Of a stretch of 8,156 bases of DNA, positions 7,320-8,156 are shown piece after piece. The DNA comes from an uncultured Eubacterium sp. GTDB lineage: Bacteria > Bacillota > Clostridia > Lachnospirales > Lachnospiraceae. Position numbers and translations under genes: made by a program. The notes beneath the pieces were generated by a model, which was not told the origin of the DNA, did no database searches, and saw only the letters and a list, made by a program, of their open reading frames with translations. The first letter of the stretch is position 1; the number at the start of each line of letters is the position of its first letter. The stretch is taken from the NCBI GenBank assembly GCA_947573465.1, contig CANPET010000064.1, forward strand, positions 1-8,156. Reading direction: 5' to 3'.

Positions 7320-7377
7320 CTTCTTTATTGGGATTTTTATCTGGAATAATATTCCTCACTACATTCGAAAATGTCAT
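7309..7377 (-). CDS. Possible 22-codon leader ORF overlapping sfsA
   Basis: ATG at 7375-7377 opens a frame beginning MTFSNVVRNIIPDKNP and ending in EDEI, with TAA at 7309-7311, eight bases inside sfsA in another frame. The frame is open upstream of the ATG back to a TGA near 7420, and the added residues (IPVFRSENA) also look protein-like, so it could be the tail of a decayed gene. An AGAAG lies about ten bases before the ATG, a weak ribosome binding site. Because sfsA itself has a poor site, an overlapping frame could feed ribosomes to it. There is no homology I recognise. Confidence 0.25.
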   Translation of the reverse strand: MTFSNVVRNIIPDKNPNKEDEI

Positions 7378-7392
7378 TGCATTTTCACTTCT

Positions 7393-7431
7393 AAAAACAG
7401 GAATGGCGTTTCAGACTATTCCGAAACGCCA
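7393..7431 (-). terminator. GC-rich hairpin upstream of sfsA, possible terminator
   Basis: Minus-strand RNA UGGCGUUUCGGA (7431-7420) pairs with UCUGAAACGCCA (7415-7404) around the tetraloop AUAG. That is 12 pairs with one G-U wobble; the wobble is an A-C mismatch on the plus strand, so the minus strand folds better. A U5 run (7397-7393) follows only after six unpaired bases, which is loose for a terminator. It could end read-through from the SecB-like gene, or be an attenuator or mRNA-stability element in the sfsA leader. Confidence 0.45.
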
Positions 7432-7484
7432 CAAAATTGAAAGGGTTTAGATTATTATGTTACCTAAAAATCTAATACTCTTAT

Positions 7485-7513
7485 AGTTTAAAAATTAAAA
7501 ATGTTTTTTGCAA
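7485..7513 (-). promoter_or_regulatory. Weak promoter candidate for sfsA
   Basis: Minus-strand TTGCAA (7508-7513) and TAAACT (7485-7490) are 17 bases apart, each matching 4 of 6 consensus positions. In such AT-rich DNA this is close to chance. If used, the transcript would include the hairpin at 7404-7431. Confidence 0.25.
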
Positions 7514-7599
7514 TAAGGCGAAAACACAATTCATTTTTTTGTTAATTCTGTACATTTTTTGTTGTTTTTTTGAAAATAAAAATCTTTTATAATGAGTTT

Positions 7600-7630
7600 T
7601 GCACAATTTTTTTTGAATTGTGCATTTTTT
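7600..7630 (+). terminator. Plus-strand intrinsic terminator with no plus-strand gene
   Basis: Plus-strand RNA UGCACAAUU (7600-7608) pairs with AAUUGUGCA (7616-7624): nine pairs, plus a U-G closing pair and a five-U loop, followed directly by UUUUUUC (7625-7631). On the minus strand the closing pair becomes A-C and the stem is followed by AAAACUC, so it works only in the plus direction. All genes in the window read the other way. It may end an unannotated plus-strand small RNA from the spacer, or block antisense transcription into the SecB-like gene. Confidence 0.6.
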
Positions 7631-7650
7631 CAATTTTAAATTTCATCAAA

Positions 7651-7678
7651 AAAAACACAAAAATGTTTTTATAAACAT
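7651..7678 (-). terminator. Weak terminator of the SecB-like gene
   Basis: Minus-strand AUGUUU (7678-7673) pairs with AAACAU (7668-7663) around a four-base loop, followed by a U-rich stretch interrupted by GUG (7662-7648). It starts two bases after the stop codon. The stem is short and AU-rich, so termination may be inefficient. Confidence 0.4.
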
Positions 7679-7680
7679 CT

Positions 7681-8097
7681 CTAACTGTAATATTGGTTAT
7701 TATCCGACTCCCCTTCTCCTGCTATTTTTATATTAGAATCATCCATTTTAACCTTTGGTATTACTACTGGAGGTAATCCTGCATTCACTAATATCGTAGT
7801 TATCAAAGCTCTTACATGTGGATAAATCTCATCATATGCCTTTTTATGAATTTCTCTCTTGTCCATTCCCTCTTCGCAATCTAAAAATGCTGTAGCACTT
7901 AATTTAAAGTTAAAATCCATAGGTGCATTTTTTTCCATCATATCAATTGTAAGATTTGCTGCACAATGCAAATTATCATTGGTGTATTTCACATTAAACG
8001 ATGCTCTCTGACTAATGTCAAGCTGTACCTGTCCTTCCAATTTATTAGTCAAATCAATTTCTTCCACTTTAATTCCTTTAAATATTAATTCTCCCAT
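7681..8097 (-). CDS. SecB-like chaperone family protein
   Basis: A 138-residue protein without signal peptide or membrane segment. Residues 1-75 alternate polar and hydrophobic positions, as in the SecB beta-sheet (FKGIKVEEIDL, QVQLDIS, ASFNVKYTN, FNFKLSATAFL). Residues 88-118 give the strongest clue: YDEIYPHVRALITTILVNAG then LPPVVIPKVKMDD, matching the SecB C-terminal pattern LFPYAR..I......G.FP.L.L.PVNFDAL. SecB is a tetrameric export chaperone of Proteobacteria; Gram-positive bacteria and mycobacteria carry diverged SecB-like proteins, some (Rv1957) tied to toxin-antitoxin modules. No toxin or antitoxin is visible beside it, but the upstream side is cut at 59 bases. The ATG has AGGTG four bases upstream. 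The role is inferred from fold-level resemblance only; the call rests mainly on the C-terminal motif. Confidence 0.7.
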   Translation of the reverse strand: MGELIFKGIKVEEIDLTNKLEGQVQLDISQRASFNVKYTNDNLHCAANLTIDMMEKNAPMDFNFKLSATAFLDCEEGMDKREIHKKAYDEIYPHVRALITTILVNAGLPPVVIPKVKMDDSNIKIAGEGESDNNQYYS

Positions 8098-8115
8098 AAC
8101 ACACCTGTTATGAAG

Positions 8116-8128
8116 TGACCTTTGTCAA
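8116..8128 (-). promoter_or_regulatory. TTGACA box within a palindrome upstream of the SecB-like gene
   Basis: Minus-strand TTGACA (8123-8128) is a perfect -35 box and lies in the palindrome TGAC-AAAG-GTCA (8127-8116), a possible operator. No good -10 is found at 16-19 bases; the nearest is TGTTAT at about 21. The promoter call is therefore weak, and transcription could also enter from beyond 8156. Confidence 0.3.
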
Positions 8129-8156
8129 GTGTAAATTGCAAAAATCACCACATTTC

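Larger units (their letters stand above)
7320..7680. other. AT-rich 361-base spacer between sfsA and the SecB-like gene
   Basis: No full-size gene fits on either strand. It contains, from left to right: the small frame just upstream of sfsA, a GC-rich hairpin (7404-7431), a weak sfsA promoter candidate, four T-tracts at helical spacing (7504-7571), a plus-strand TATAAT (7588-7593) with no good -35 box, a plus-facing terminator (7600-7630) and a weak minus-facing hairpin at 7663-7678. A 13-base palindrome, GGAATAATATTCC, lies at 7343-7355. G and C are rare outside the hairpins, unlike the neighbouring genes. Confidence 0.7.

Noticed and set aside
7343..7355. Perfect palindrome GGAATAATATTCC
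   Set aside because: Short, AT-rich and inside the possible small frame; no second copy or promoter context.
1..8156. CRISPR arrays, tRNA or rRNA genes, insertion sequences, attachment sites
   Set aside because: No regularly spaced repeats, cloverleaf-like segments, transposase motifs or terminal inverted repeats were seen on either strand.

Overview
The window is AT-rich, and all seven well-supported genes lie on the minus strand, so transcription runs from high to low coordinates. Codon usage, strong AGGAGG-type ribosome binding sites, short intergenic gaps and U-tailed hairpins fit a low-GC Firmicute. A rhamnose operon with a neighbouring AraC regulator, SfsA and a SecB-like protein suggest a gut-type clostridium, perhaps Lachnospiraceae; that is inference from style, not a database match.

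Layout in order of transcription (right to left). 8156-7681: a 138-residue SecB-like chaperone whose upstream region carries a TTGACA box inside a small palindrome. 7680-7320: a very AT-rich 361-base spacer with three hairpins, one of them a good intrinsic terminator facing the opposite way to every gene, plus T-tracts spaced at helical repeats. It ends in a possible 22-codon frame that overlaps the start of sfsA. 7319-6630: sfsA, a DNA-binding/nuclease family protein. 6629-6372: two good promoter matches and a foldable leader ahead of a P-loop kinase-like gene (6371-5796), which ends in a clear terminator. 5708-5680: a sigma-A type promoter driving gltX (glutamyl-tRNA synthetase). After a 13-base gap gltX is followed by an AraC-family regulator (4119-3154), closed by a strong terminator. 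3032-1: the L-rhamnose catabolic genes rhaB (kinase), rhaA (isomerase) and the first 78 codons of rhaD (aldolase), cut by the window edge.

Functionally, RhaA converts L-rhamnose to L-rhamnulose, RhaB phosphorylates it at C1, and RhaD splits the product into dihydroxyacetone phosphate and L-lactaldehyde. The adjacent AraC protein is the obvious candidate regulator, although it seems to be co-transcribed with gltX. No rhamnose transporter, rhamnosidase or lactaldehyde enzyme is in view. The other genes look like independent housekeeping or accessory units. Nothing here is clearly a new multi-gene system. The best leads are the folded leader of the P-loop gene, the orphan plus-strand terminator with its curved-DNA spacer, and the SecB-like protein in a Gram-positive setting.
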